DNA of 64,000 nt from Candidatus Kapaibacterium sp. (GTDB taxonomy: Bacteria > Bacteroidota > Ignavibacteria > Kapaibacteriales > NICIL-2), in contig BPHJ01000001.1 of the NCBI GenBank assembly GCA_026003475.1, positions 805,189 through 869,188 of the forward strand, given 5' to 3'. Below the pieces are notes generated by a model. That model was not told the origin of the DNA and did not search any database. It saw nothing but the letters and a program-made list of their open reading frames with translations. Below, in pieces: positions 52,902 through 61,774 of this stretch. The position numbers were made by a program, and so were the translations under genes. Position 1 is the first letter of the stretch; each line of letters opens with the position of its first letter.

Positions 52902-53813
52902 ATGGACAGCAAAGAGCAACCCATCATCATCAAGAAGAAGAAGTCCGGCGACCATCACGGCCACCACGGTGGTGCGTGGAAGGTCGCGTACGCTGATTTT
53001 GTAACCGCGATGATGGCGTTCTTTCTGGTGATGTGGATTCTGGGCCTGAGTCCGGATAATCGCCAGCGCATTGCCAGTTTTTTTCGCGATCCTGGGTTGT
53101 TTAGTTTCCTGACTGGCAAGAAGATTCCACTGGATGAAAACTTGGCGGCGGGCAGTTACGATACAAAAGGCAATAACCCAGGGACACAGGATTCCTACAT
53201 CGAGTCGCAAAAGAAATGGGAGCAAGTATTGCTCGATACGATCAACCAAAAGCTCCGCGAGCAAGCCTCCAGAGATAGTACAGAAGCCGCACAGAAGCTT
53301 GCTGCCGTAGCAGAGAAAATCAAAGCAAAACTTACCCAGTTAGCAACCGACTCACGCTACGAAGAATTACTCAAGAACCTTGAGCTAACTGTATCGCCCG
53401 AAGGGTTGCGCATCGAATTACTCGAGAAAAAAGAGAGTGTGTTCTTCGAGGTCGGTAGTGCTCGTCTTCGGCCAGCAGCAATCAAGCTCCTTGCATCCAT
53501 AGCGCCGCTTCTGAAGGAACTTCCCAACCCCATCGTGTTGGAAGGTCATACGGATAGTCGCCAGTATGCAAGCAGGCACGGGTACTCAAACTGGGAGCTC
53601 TCAGCTGATCGCGCCAATAGTGCACGCACTGTGCTCGAAGACAATGGGATTCCACCAGGACGAATCAGCGGAGTCTATGGCTTTGCTGATCGTCGTCTGA
53701 AAAATCCCCTCAATCCGTTCGATGTCGTCAATCGCCGCGTCAGTATCCTTGTTGCCAACTTCAAAACCGAAGACTTCCTGCGTCGGTACCAACAGTCATC
53801 GGCTGCACCATAA
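52902..53813 (+). CDS. motB: Motor stator protein MotB
   Basis: Stator subunit anchored to peptidoglycan. The 303-residue protein has a plug-like basic N-terminus with a His-rich stretch (GDHHGHHGG), a membrane helix with the proton-binding Asp32 (YADFVTAMMAFFLVMW) and, after a linker, an OmpA-like domain (FEVGSARLRPAAIKLL, GHTDSRQY, NWELSADRANSARTVL). The PDNRQRIASFFRDP segment after the helix matches the plug region of MotB. It pairs with motA and is followed by a degenerate receiver/HD-GYP gene 3 bp later. Confidence 0.95.
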   Translation: MDSKEQPIIIKKKKSGDHHGHHGGAWKVAYADFVTAMMAFFLVMWILGLSPDNRQRIASFFRDPGLFSFLTGKKIPLDENLAAGSYDTKGNNPGTQDSYIESQKKWEQVLLDTINQKLREQASRDSTEAAQKLAAVAEKIKAKLTQLATDSRYEELLKNLELTVSPEGLRIELLEKKESVFFEVGSARLRPAAIKLLASIAPLLKELPNPIVLEGHTDSRQYASRHGYSNWELSADRANSARTVLEDNGIPPGRISGVYGFADRRLKNPLNPFDVVNRRVSILVANFKTEDFLRRYQQSSAAP

Positions 53814-53815
53814 AG

Positions 53816-55009
53816 ATGGAACCGCTTGTTGTCTTCATCGTTGCTACGTCGAAAAACAGCGGGCTATTCGAGCAGGTGGTTAGTCACGCCGTTGATGATG
53901 TACAAATCATCACTGCGCTTGATGAGACTGATGTCCGTCGCGTACTGGTGGAGACTCACGCGCATTGTGTCGTTGTGGATTGGGAGGTTGATTTCATTGC
54001 ACCCGACCTTTTCCCTCGTTTTCTGCAGCGCGTGCAAACCGATATTCCGCAACTGATCGTTGCAATTGTACACAATCCCGATCAGCTCCATGCTGCATTG
54101 AGTGCTGGGTATGACTTTGCCATCAAGCAAGAGTTCTCACGAACAACATACCACACAATCCGGAGTATTCTTGCGTGGCTCCAAAAGCATATCCAGTTGG
54201 ACGCACAGCTCAAAGCCACTGAGCAAGAACGCGCAAACCTTCGTGCGACTGCCGAGCACGTTGTACAGTTAGTCGAACGTATCCAGGCATGGCGAATACC
54301 GGAGTACACCGCCGTTGCTCATTTTGCCAGAGATGCCGCCCGCTGGATCCTCGACCGAATGCAACCAGCACTCGGGGGCACGTTCACTGATCCTCTAGCA
54401 TTGGATATGGCTGCGCGGTTGTATGCCGTTGGACGGATCGTGCTGGGCGCCGAGCACCTCCATGCTCCTATTCACCGCGATGGTGTACCAACCTCGGCGG
54501 TCGCAGCAACGGTCCCAACAATTGCTGCTGAACTGCTGGAGCCTCTGGTTGAGTACCCAGAAACCCGGTTGATTCTGCTGACAATGTACGAGAACTTCGA
54601 CGGCACAGGATTTCCCAATCGTAGCCAGGGATGGCATATTCCGCTCGGTGCCCGTGTGTTGCGTGTCGTGGTGGATTTTGCAGAACTGGTGTTTCGCGAC
54701 GGAGAGTCCATGCTCGACGCTCTCAGCATCATCGAACAGGGGTCGCACCGAATCTATGATCACCGTGTCGTACTGTTGTTGGGAGAACTTGTCGCGCAGC
54801 GGCAACACGAGGAGCAGGATAGTCAGTTGCTGGCGCTTCGTGTCGAAAGTCTTTCCCCAGGGCTGCGGTTGGGTCGGGATGTTATCACAACATCAGGCCA
54901 TAAGTTGGCGTCCCGCGGAACAGAATTGACGGCAACGCACATTGAGCGAATTCTTGTCCACCATGCAAATGATCCCATCATTGGGAAGGTGTATGTCTAT
55001 CGGGACTGA
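53816..55009 (+). CDS. Degenerate receiver plus HD-GYP-like protein, next to motAB
   Basis: A 397-residue protein. The N-terminal 120 residues look like a response regulator receiver with a possible phosphoacceptor Asp55 (CVVVDWEVD) but without the usual N-terminal acidic pair. The rest aligns by eye with HD-GYP domains: LYAVGRIVLG at 202-211 stands where LHDIGKI is expected, and YENFDGTGFP at 258-267 where HHERxDGxGYP is expected. The HD metal-binding pair and the HH pair are therefore missing; the later ARVLRVVVDFAEL (from R280) matches the family. It is unlikely to hydrolyse c-di-GMP. Its place after motB suggests a stator regulator or a binding-only sensor, which is inference. Confidence 0.78.
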   Translation: MEPLVVFIVATSKNSGLFEQVVSHAVDDVQIITALDETDVRRVLVETHAHCVVVDWEVDFIAPDLFPRFLQRVQTDIPQLIVAIVHNPDQLHAALSAGYDFAIKQEFSRTTYHTIRSILAWLQKHIQLDAQLKATEQERANLRATAEHVVQLVERIQAWRIPEYTAVAHFARDAARWILDRMQPALGGTFTDPLALDMAARLYAVGRIVLGAEHLHAPIHRDGVPTSAVAATVPTIAAELLEPLVEYPETRLILLTMYENFDGTGFPNRSQGWHIPLGARVLRVVVDFAELVFRDGESMLDALSIIEQGSHRIYDHRVVLLLGELVAQRQHEEQDSQLLALRVESLSPGLRLGRDVITTSGHKLASRGTELTATHIERILVHHANDPIIGKVYVYRD

Positions 55010-55030
55010 TGGCTCCGTAGTGCCTTCCAT

Positions 55031-55306
55031 TCACAGGATGGTGAGAGTGTCAACTAACGGATAGCCAAGCTGCTCGTTGAGCTGCTCGCGAATCTTGTCT
55101 CGTCGTAAACGAAGTTCAATACGCCAAATGGGCGATAGTACGCGGACGACAAGCTCTCCATTGCTGAAGCTCAAGGATTCAACTTTGCGAAAAGCTGCTT
55201 CCCCGACAACAGAGCGGAAGACATCCGGTATTCGTGCTTGATCGAGCCGTTGGCGAAGGCCACGCTCGTCGAGAAGAACCTGAAGGTAGTATGCAAGCGG
55301 CTTCAT
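55031..55306 (-). CDS. DciA-like (DUF721) protein
   Basis: A 91-residue protein of the DUF721/DciA type, which helps load replicative helicase DnaB in many bacteria. It has the conserved pattern around residues 30-60, a hydrophobic strand (SFSNGELVVRVLSPIWRIELRL in two parts) and a basic C-terminal helix (RDKIREQLNEQLG). It follows recF with a 3-bp gap, the usual neighbourhood. It is shorter than proteobacterial DciA and lacks an extended C-terminal tail. Confidence 0.78.
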   Translation of the reverse strand: MKPLAYYLQVLLDERGLRQRLDQARIPDVFRSVVGEAAFRKVESLSFSNGELVVRVLSPIWRIELRLRRDKIREQLNEQLGYPLVDTLTIL

Positions 55307-55309
55307 CGG

Positions 55310-56437
55310 CTACAAAAATCGTTCGATGTTCCCTAAGGTAACAAGAGTGAACTGTTCCTGCTGCGATAAACTGTGCGTGCTTGGCGCAGTGAGAAAGAGC
55401 TGCCACTGACTACTTCGCTCCAGGATAGATTCCTCGAGCCGGCGGATGTTTCTTGCATCGAGGTCCGAAAACACATCGTCGAGCAAGATGATTGGTGTGC
55501 GGTCGGTAGCGGTGTGAAGATACCGTGCTTCCGCGATTTTGAGAGCATAGAGCGCCAGCTTTTGTTGACCTTGCGAGGTGCTTGAAGCGATGGTATGGCC
55601 ATTGGTAATAATCGTGATGTGATCGCGCTGGGGTCCCCATTGCGTCGAAAGGCGCTCGCGGTCGAGGGGAAGAATTTTTGTGATCTGGTGCTGCAAGAGG
55701 CTATGGAAGTTATCGAGTGTTGTTTTCCAGTGCGTCGGCTGAAACTCCTCTTCCAACCAGGGGATGCTGTAGTTCAGAAGTGGTTGAATTGTGCTCAGGT
55801 GGAGCTGTTCGGCTGTTCTTGACAGAATCTGGTTGAACTCTTCGATAAACTGGTTGCGTTTCCAGAGAATTTCAGCAGTCATCGTGATGAGCTCGTCAGT
55901 CCAGGCATCAAGCTCTGCGCTGCTGCTGGAAAAGCCAGCAAGGAGGCGATTCCGCTGCCGTAGTGCGGTGCGATGTCGCCAGAGTGCGTGCTTGTACGAT
56001 GCAGAGCTTTGCGCCAATATTCGATCCACAAATGCGCGACGGACCGCAGGTTCGCCAACGAGCAGGTCACGCTGATTACTTGCGAGAACAACGCAGGGCA
56101 ATAGACCTATAAGCTCCTGGGCAGAACACTGCCCGGTTGCAGATGTACTGATCCGCTTCCCTTGTGTGCGGTTGTATTCGATCCTTACCTCGAGTTCGGT
56201 TCCAAGATCATGAACGATGCGAGCGCGAATACGATAACCATCGCTTCCCCGTGCTACCAGGTCGTCATCGGTCACAGGCAGAAAAGATTTGCTGACGGCC
56301 AGAATGTTGATTGCTTCGAGTATGCTGGTTTTCCCTGCTCCATTTGGTCCTATCAGGAGAACGGGTTGTGTACCGAACCTCAATGAACTGTTCTGATGGC
56401 AACGGAAGTTTTCAATGTCCAGTTGAGCTATCTTCAT
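55310..56437 (-). CDS. recF: DNA replication and repair protein RecF
   Basis: ATP-binding protein that helps load RecA at gaps and ends. Walker A GPNGAGKT is at 30-37, the signature and Walker B appear as STSQGQQKL and PIILLDDVFSDLD. The N-terminus MKIAQLDIENFRCH is typical. I start at the ATG at 56437 (375 residues); ATG at 56455 or TTG at 56464 add a few residues. The tandem with the DciA-like gene is typical, but dnaA and dnaN are not adjacent. Confidence 0.95.
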   Translation of the reverse strand: MKIAQLDIENFRCHQNSSLRFGTQPVLLIGPNGAGKTSILEAINILAVSKSFLPVTDDDLVARGSDGYRIRARIVHDLGTELEVRIEYNRTQGKRISTSATGQCSAQELIGLLPCVVLASNQRDLLVGEPAVRRAFVDRILAQSSASYKHALWRHRTALRQRNRLLAGFSSSSAELDAWTDELITMTAEILWKRNQFIEEFNQILSRTAEQLHLSTIQPLLNYSIPWLEEEFQPTHWKTTLDNFHSLLQHQITKILPLDRERLSTQWGPQRDHITIITNGHTIASSTSQGQQKLALYALKIAEARYLHTATDRTPIILLDDVFSDLDARNIRRLEESILERSSQWQLFLTAPSTHSLSQQEQFTLVTLGNIERFL

Positions 56438-56516
56438 CGGCGATGGTGCATCCATGAAGGGCAAACAGCAGATTGGGAGCGAAGCGACACTCTGCGGCTT
56501 CTGTCGGCGCTATACT

Positions 56517-58922
56517 CTAATCTTGTGGAGGCTTGTGCAGCGCTGATTGTGGTACTTGTTCAACTGCTGTCACTGTTGCACTCGGAGCGGGTTGCTTCGC
56601 TGGCGGTTGTATGATGGCCTGAGAGCGGAATGCACGTACTGTGCTCAATAACACACCACCAAGCATAACCAGGAAACCACACCATACCAAGTTGATCATA
56701 GGCTTGATGGATGCATCAACCACCAGTACCTGTCGTGGTGTATTGGGTTGAGTGCTGGGGGTACTAATGCGAATTGTTGCGGTCGAACGTTCGGGGTTAT
56801 CCTGGTTACGTTGGATACGAACCAGCGACAGCGTCAGCGTATCCAATGCGATTGGTTTTGGTACAAAGCTTTGCCCATCGAAGTAGGTGTAGAGGGTTGT
56901 GTCGAGAATGGTGCTATTCGAGGAACGGAGTTCGATACGAGCCCCAAGCTTGAGTGCACCGGGAATATCGCTCTGTTGTGCTTGGCTCATATCGTAACCG
57001 AGGAGCGTAAGAGTCCAGCGTGAGTTGAGGGGGAATGGTACAGATGTTTGCTTGGATAGTGTAATCGTCGGGGACGACTCTTCAACATCGAGCGCTTTGG
57101 GTGCGATATATACATCGTGGCTCAGGTGACGGACAATCCCAGGTTCGAGGAATGGTGCTTGCCGCTGATTGAAATCGCTGTAGTACACAACCGGATATGC
57201 GTAGTGGGTAGTGTTGTTTTTCTCGACAGCGACCACGTAACGAAACTTTTCGCGATCGCTCAGGTGCTGATCGAGATGTTCCCTGCCAAGCAGCGTGAAT
57301 TTGTAACCGAACAGCGATGCGGCTTTCCCTTCCACAAGGCGGAGATGGTCGCTTTTGCTTGTGTATGCAAGCTGAATGATACCCACGACAAGAAGAGCAA
57401 GTCCCGCGTGGGCAAGGTAGGCACCCAATGCTATGGGTTTTCGTGCTCGAATCAAACGCACAATGTGCTGGAGATTGATCACCAGTGCGAACAATGCAGC
57501 TGCGATGACTGCCGCTGGATACCAAGTAGGAATCAATCCAGAAGCATAACTGACGCCCGCAAGTACAAGAGCAATGATGAACGCACGCAGCGTCCCACGC
57601 AGCAACGTTTGCTTGTTGGTTGCCGACCAGGTTGCAACCAGAGAAAGACCATTTGCCAACAAGATCACAGCTGCCAGGGGTAGGTGGAGCGTGTTGTAGA
57701 AATTCGGTTCAATGGCAGCTTTGGGCTTTCCGATAACTTCAGCGATGATTGGGTAGCTTGTTCCAAGCAAAACAATGCCAGCACTTACCAATAGACATGC
57801 CGACCCAAGTGCGAGAACAAATTCGCGGGAGCTAACCGAAAACATGCCGAGACGTTTGCTCGATGCGCGGATGTCGCGGTACCTCAGCACAAGTAGAGCA
57901 ATCCCAAGTGCGATGAACGTAAGCAAGAATGCCAGCAAAAGAACGTACACGAAATACCCTGGTTCAACAAACGAATGAACTGAGGTATCTCCCAATACGC
58001 CGCTTCGGGTGAGAAATGTTGAGTAGAGCACTGCAGCGAAGGCGGCAATCATCAGGAGAAAGTTTGTCCGCACTAACCCTGATGTTCTGCGCTGGATCAG
58101 TGTCGTGTGGAGTAGGGTCGCAGCGAATAACCAGGGCACAAGCGATGAGTTTTCAACCGGATCCCATGCCCAGAAGCCTCCCCACCCCAGCGTCTCGTAT
58201 GCCCAAAAACCACCGAGGACAATACCCACGCCGAGTACAACCGTTGCTGCTAACATCCACGGCTGCGCAAGGCGTGTCCACTGGTGATACTGACGTCGCC
58301 ACAGACCTGCCATCGCAAAGGCAAATGGCGCCGTCATCATAGCAAAGCCGCTGAAGAGCATCGGTGGGTGTATCATTACCCAGTAGTTCTGCAGCACTGG
58401 GTTCAATCCGCGACCGTTGTAGCGACTGGGATCAACTTTGAGCGCCTCGATGAATTCTTTGGTCGTACCTTCCTGAGCGTAGGTTTCCCACAGAAAAGTG
58501 AAGGGATTTTTCGCAACAAGCATGAGGGTCAGGAATACGAGCACGAGCGAATAAAACGCCATTGTTTCTGCTTCAATGTTATGGCGCCTGCTGTATTCGA
58601 TAACTGCGATACCGACAAAACATACCAAGAGTGTCCAAAGGAGAAAACTTCCTTCCTGCCCTGAGTAGAATGCTGCGTAGAGAAATGGTGGCTCAAGTTG
58701 ACGTGACGTGTAGGACTGCACGTAGGTAAAATCAAAGTTGTGCGTTGCGATGGCGTAAAACAATATTGCCGAGAGAGCCATCACCGTCAGCACAAGTATG
58801 TAGTACAGCGCGCGTGCTGTGTTGACTGCTGTCGAGGATGGAAAGAGCGCCCTCATCGAGTATCCCACCGCTGTCGCAACGGCTAACCCAAAAGCAAGAT
58901 GTACCAACAGTTGAGCTATCAC
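56517..58922 (-). CDS. ccmF: Cytochrome c-type biogenesis protein CcmF
   Basis: Haem-handling membrane protein of cytochrome c maturation system I; it moves haem from CcmE to apocytochrome c. The 801-residue chain has about 15 membrane helices, the tryptophan-rich motif WGGFWAWDPVENSS at 247-260, and conserved LQNYWVMIHPPMLFSG. The last 150 residues form a periplasmic soluble domain and a final helix. The ccmE gene precedes it by 3 bp on the reverse strand. The ATPase subunits CcmA/CcmB and CcmH/CcmG are not in the window. Confidence 0.95.
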   Translation of the reverse strand: MIAQLLVHLAFGLAVATAVGYSMRALFPSSTAVNTARALYYILVLTVMALSAILFYAIATHNFDFTYVQSYTSRQLEPPFLYAAFYSGQEGSFLLWTLLVCFVGIAVIEYSRRHNIEAETMAFYSLVLVFLTLMLVAKNPFTFLWETYAQEGTTKEFIEALKVDPSRYNGRGLNPVLQNYWVMIHPPMLFSGFAMMTAPFAFAMAGLWRRQYHQWTRLAQPWMLAATVVLGVGIVLGGFWAYETLGWGGFWAWDPVENSSLVPWLFAATLLHTTLIQRRTSGLVRTNFLLMIAAFAAVLYSTFLTRSGVLGDTSVHSFVEPGYFVYVLLLAFLLTFIALGIALLVLRYRDIRASSKRLGMFSVSSREFVLALGSACLLVSAGIVLLGTSYPIIAEVIGKPKAAIEPNFYNTLHLPLAAVILLANGLSLVATWSATNKQTLLRGTLRAFIIALVLAGVSYASGLIPTWYPAAVIAAALFALVINLQHIVRLIRARKPIALGAYLAHAGLALLVVGIIQLAYTSKSDHLRLVEGKAASLFGYKFTLLGREHLDQHLSDREKFRYVVAVEKNNTTHYAYPVVYYSDFNQRQAPFLEPGIVRHLSHDVYIAPKALDVEESSPTITLSKQTSVPFPLNSRWTLTLLGYDMSQAQQSDIPGALKLGARIELRSSNSTILDTTLYTYFDGQSFVPKPIALDTLTLSLVRIQRNQDNPERSTATIRISTPSTQPNTPRQVLVVDASIKPMINLVWCGFLVMLGGVLLSTVRAFRSQAIIQPPAKQPAPSATVTAVEQVPQSALHKPPQD

Positions 58923-58925
58923 GGC

Positions 58926-59315
58926 TTATGGTAATTGAGTTTGGAGTGGAGAACGTCCTTCATACTTGGATGGGCACTTGGTCAGAATATCGGATGCTTC
59001 AAATGTCGCTCCGTTGATGCGTCCGCGAACAACCACGGCTTCGGCGAGTTCGAAGTTGTTGGGCTTTGCACCTCGATAAACGACGGGAATTGTTGTTCCT
59101 TCCTCGTCCTGGAGTATAAACCGGAAGGTGTTCGCCGATTGGTCGTAGGTTGCTTGGTCACGCTGCACCCATTTCCCTTTGATTTGAACCTTTTTACCGG
59201 CAGTGCGGGCATACGTGATCGTTGTGTACTGGATTTGCGATTCGCTGAGCAGATAAACACTTGCTCCAATTGCCAGGGCGATGATGATCGCACCGATCAC
59301 ATAGCGTGATTTCAT
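58926..59315 (-). CDS. ccmE: Haem chaperone CcmE, CxxxY type
   Basis: Periplasmic haem chaperone anchored by an N-terminal helix (about residues 5-23, YVIGAIIIALAIGASVYLL). The OB-fold strands are visible (VQIKGKWVQ, TFRFILQDEEGTTIPVVYRG, AVVVRGRI). The haem-attachment site is CPSKY, Cys114 and Tyr118, where most bacteria have a histidine. This matches the CxxxY form described for archaea and Desulfovibrio (system I variant). At 129 residues it is short, with only a brief tail after the motif. Confidence 0.92.
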   Translation of the reverse strand: MKSRYVIGAIIIALAIGASVYLLSESQIQYTTITYARTAGKKVQIKGKWVQRDQATYDQSANTFRFILQDEEGTTIPVVYRGAKPNNFELAEAVVVRGRINGATFEASDILTKCPSKYEGRSPLQTQLP

Positions 59316-59321
59316 TGGTCA

Positions 59322-59504
59322 TTACGTGGAGGGTGACGACGCTGAGCGTGAGGACGAATCAGAGGGGCGTCTTTGTGTGGCGATTTTCTCAAGTTCAACA
59401 ATACGACGACCAAGTCGCCAGAGGTAGAGGGCAATCCCGCTCCAAATGACAATGGTTACGACCAGAACGACCAGGTGAGGATGATCGCTCAAATACTCAA
59501 TCAT
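59322..59504 (-). CDS. ccmD: CcmD-like small membrane protein
   Basis: A 60-residue protein with one membrane helix (VVLVVTIVIWSGIALYLW) and a charged C-terminal half (RRIVELEKIATQRR). CcmD helps release haem-bound CcmE from the CcmABC complex. The identity rests on size, topology and position between ccmC and ccmE. It overlaps ccmC by 8 bp. Longer reading from 59543 would overlap ccmC more and adds no useful sequence. Confidence 0.72.
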   Translation of the reverse strand: MIEYLSDHPHLVVLVVTIVIWSGIALYLWRLGRRIVELEKIATQRRPSDSSSRSASSPST

Positions 59505-60534
59505 GGTACGTTTTGCTGTGTGAATGTTGGAAGTAGTTTGCAATCAATCGGTAGCGTGCAACGAAATTGAGCATCCAGCTATACAACAAGGTGAATCCAG
59601 CCAGCATGATGCTAAAAATTGCTGCTTTGGTAGTGTCCAGCGTGTCTTGCTCTGGGCTGAGGATTGGTCCGATGTTCGTGTCGTCTCGCGAACCTGGGTG
59701 TAAGCTGGTGGTTATGCGTGGTACAATGAATATCAGGAACAATGCAGCAACAGCAGCAACGATGGCATAGGTCGCGGCTACTCTTTTCTGCGCGTCCGAG
59801 CGAATATTTGCCCGCAGTACGAAATACGCGATGTAGATGGCAAGGAGTAACAGAACCGAAAGCTCACGAGTGTCCCAGTTGAAAAAGTGTCCCCAATTAA
59901 ACTTCGCCCAAATGGCACCACTGATGTACGCAAGTATGGTGAAGAGAGTCCCGATAGATGCAGATGCTACGGCAACTGCATCGTCTTCCTCGCGTGATGT
60001 GCGTAGGTATCGCAGCGAGTAAAGCATCGTGATGACGTATGCGAGAAAGCCCGTCCATGCTGCCGGGACGTGGAAAAAAAGGATGCGTGCGCGCTCCCCT
60101 AAGCCAGGAATGTAGGGTAGCATGATCCATGGTGCGTGAGTAACGGATGAGATGTCGAAGAAGTCGTGAGTGATTGGTGATGTGTGAATGAGTAGTTTTT
60201 GTGGAATTGACTGTGCCATAACGGTTTTATTATTCTTGACCATCCGTGCCTTCACAGTGCTCCCACTAATATCCCTGCACCAAATGACCGAATCGCTCAG
60301 AGGCATGATTCCATTTGGTGGAAGGAGAACGTTTATTGAAACAGGTTTGCCCCTACTTTCGACGATAGCATCCTGAAACGTTCCAACGATCGGCGGATAA
60401 AGTCCTCCGATGATACCGACTGCAATCAAGATGATCGCAAGAAGAGCTCTCCATCTGGTAGGACGAAGTATTCCCTTCCCCCATCCAACAATGATGGCAA
60501 CTGCTAAGCCAGCGACATAGAATGCATATTTCAC
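59497..60534 (-). CDS. ccmC: Haem exporter protein CcmC with a long N-terminal extension
   Basis: Delivers haem to CcmE. The haem-contact regions are RILFFHVPAAW (His155) and the tryptophan-rich loop NWGHFFNWDTREL at 213-225, where the fifth position of the usual WGxxW is Phe. Core length matches CcmC (about 200 residues), but the protein has 345. The first 145 residues form two extra membrane helices and a periplasmic insert of about 90 residues (SINVLLPPNGIMPLS ... HDFFDISSVTHAPW). The ATG overlaps the upstream aminotransferase gene by 4 bp. Confidence 0.88.
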   Translation of the reverse strand: MKYAFYVAGLAVAIIVGWGKGILRPTRWRALLAIILIAVGIIGGLYPPIVGTFQDAIVESRGKPVSINVLLPPNGIMPLSDSVIWCRDISGSTVKARMVKNNKTVMAQSIPQKLLIHTSPITHDFFDISSVTHAPWIMLPYIPGLGERARILFFHVPAAWTGFLAYVITMLYSLRYLRTSREEDDAVAVASASIGTLFTILAYISGAIWAKFNWGHFFNWDTRELSVLLLLAIYIAYFVLRANIRSDAQKRVAATYAIVAAVAALFLIFIVPRITTSLHPGSRDDTNIGPILSPEQDTLDTTKAAIFSIMLAGFTLLYSWMLNFVARYRLIANYFQHSHSKTYHD

Positions 60535-61715
60535 TTTGCAACTGCCCGTTGTTCAAGCCCTGCATGAATTTTCTCGATGGCCCGCCTGATATTGTCGAGT
60601 GAGTTCGCGTACGAAAAGCGCACATATCCTTCTCCTTCTCGTCCGAATGCCGTACCGCTCAAGCATGCGACCCCAACAACTTCGAGCATGTACGTTGCAA
60701 ACTCTTGCGAGCTCATACCAGTTTGGGTAATGTTCGGAAAAACATAGAATGCTCCTGCAGGTTTATGGCAACGTATCCCAGGTATCGTATTGAGTCCGGC
60801 GACAATCGCATTGCGGCGGCGCTCGAATTCTTCGACGAATTGGTGTACATAGGGCAGTGTGACATCACTGAGCGCTTCAATGCCGGCAATTTGGGTAAAA
60901 CTGGGAGCACAGCTTGTGCAGTTTGTTTGGAGTCTTGCGACGACCTTTGCGATATCAGGTGGCATCAGCCCGTAGCCAAGTCTCCACCCGGTCATCGCAA
61001 ACGTTTTGGAAAAACCATCGAGCACAATGGTTCGCTCCTCCATGCCATCAAACTCGGTAATACTGCAGTGCTTCTGGCCATCGTACATGATCTGGGAGTA
61101 AATCTCATCAGAGAAGACAATCAAATTGTGCCGCTCCGCAAGCTCTGCGATTCCCCGGAGATCATCACGTGTGAGAACACCCCCCGTTGGATTTTGTGGC
61201 GAGTTGATGATGATCATGCGTGTACGTGGTGTAATGCGTGCTTCCAGATCGGCAAGTTCAAACCGGAAGCCATTTTCTTCGCGAAGCGGAAGTGGAACTG
61301 GATGAGCACGCAAAAAGTTGATCACCGATTCATAAATCGGAAAACCGGGATTGGGGTAAATGACCTCGTCGCCTGGTTCGATCGTTGCTTGAAGACCAAA
61401 GAAAATGATTGGTTTAGCACCGGGTGTGACAACAACATGATCGGCTGTGTACTTCGAAATTGATCGTGTCCGATTGAAGTACGCAGCGATTGCCTCCCGT
61501 GCTTGGGGAAGACCAGCTGACGGACCATAGTGCGTCCATCCACTGTCGAGTGCCTGTTTGGCTGCTGCTATGATATTTGGTGGAGTATCGAAATCTGGTT
61601 CACCGATCTCAAGGTGGATAATTTCTCGCCCATGTGCTTCGAGCGCACGTGCTCGCGCGAGTACTTCAAATGCAGTCTCTGTTCCAAGATTGTTTATTCG
61701 GGATGCGATATGCAT
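60531..61715 (-). CDS. Pyridoxal-phosphate-dependent class I aminotransferase
   Basis: AspC-like transaminase of 394 residues. The cofactor Lys is in DGFSKTFAMTGWRLGY, with conserved NPTGG, the DEIY pair and R in VRFSYA. It resembles aspartate or branched aminotransferases of the thermophile-type family; the amino acid substrate is uncertain. It is not functionally linked to cytochrome maturation but overlaps ccmC by 4 bp, so they may be co-transcribed. ATG at 61715 starts MHIASRINNLG, a normal N-terminus. Confidence 0.93.
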   Translation of the reverse strand: MHIASRINNLGTETAFEVLARARALEAHGREIIHLEIGEPDFDTPPNIIAAAKQALDSGWTHYGPSAGLPQAREAIAAYFNRTRSISKYTADHVVVTPGAKPIIFFGLQATIEPGDEVIYPNPGFPIYESVINFLRAHPVPLPLREENGFRFELADLEARITPRTRMIIINSPQNPTGGVLTRDDLRGIAELAERHNLIVFSDEIYSQIMYDGQKHCSITEFDGMEERTIVLDGFSKTFAMTGWRLGYGLMPPDIAKVVARLQTNCTSCAPSFTQIAGIEALSDVTLPYVHQFVEEFERRRNAIVAGLNTIPGIRCHKPAGAFYVFPNITQTGMSSQEFATYMLEVVGVACLSGTAFGREGEGYVRFSYANSLDNIRRAIEKIHAGLEQRAVAK

Positions 61716-61774
61716 TGGTTCACTCCATCAAAAGCAGTTTATTGGAAAAATCATTTTCGACAATACGATGTCGG

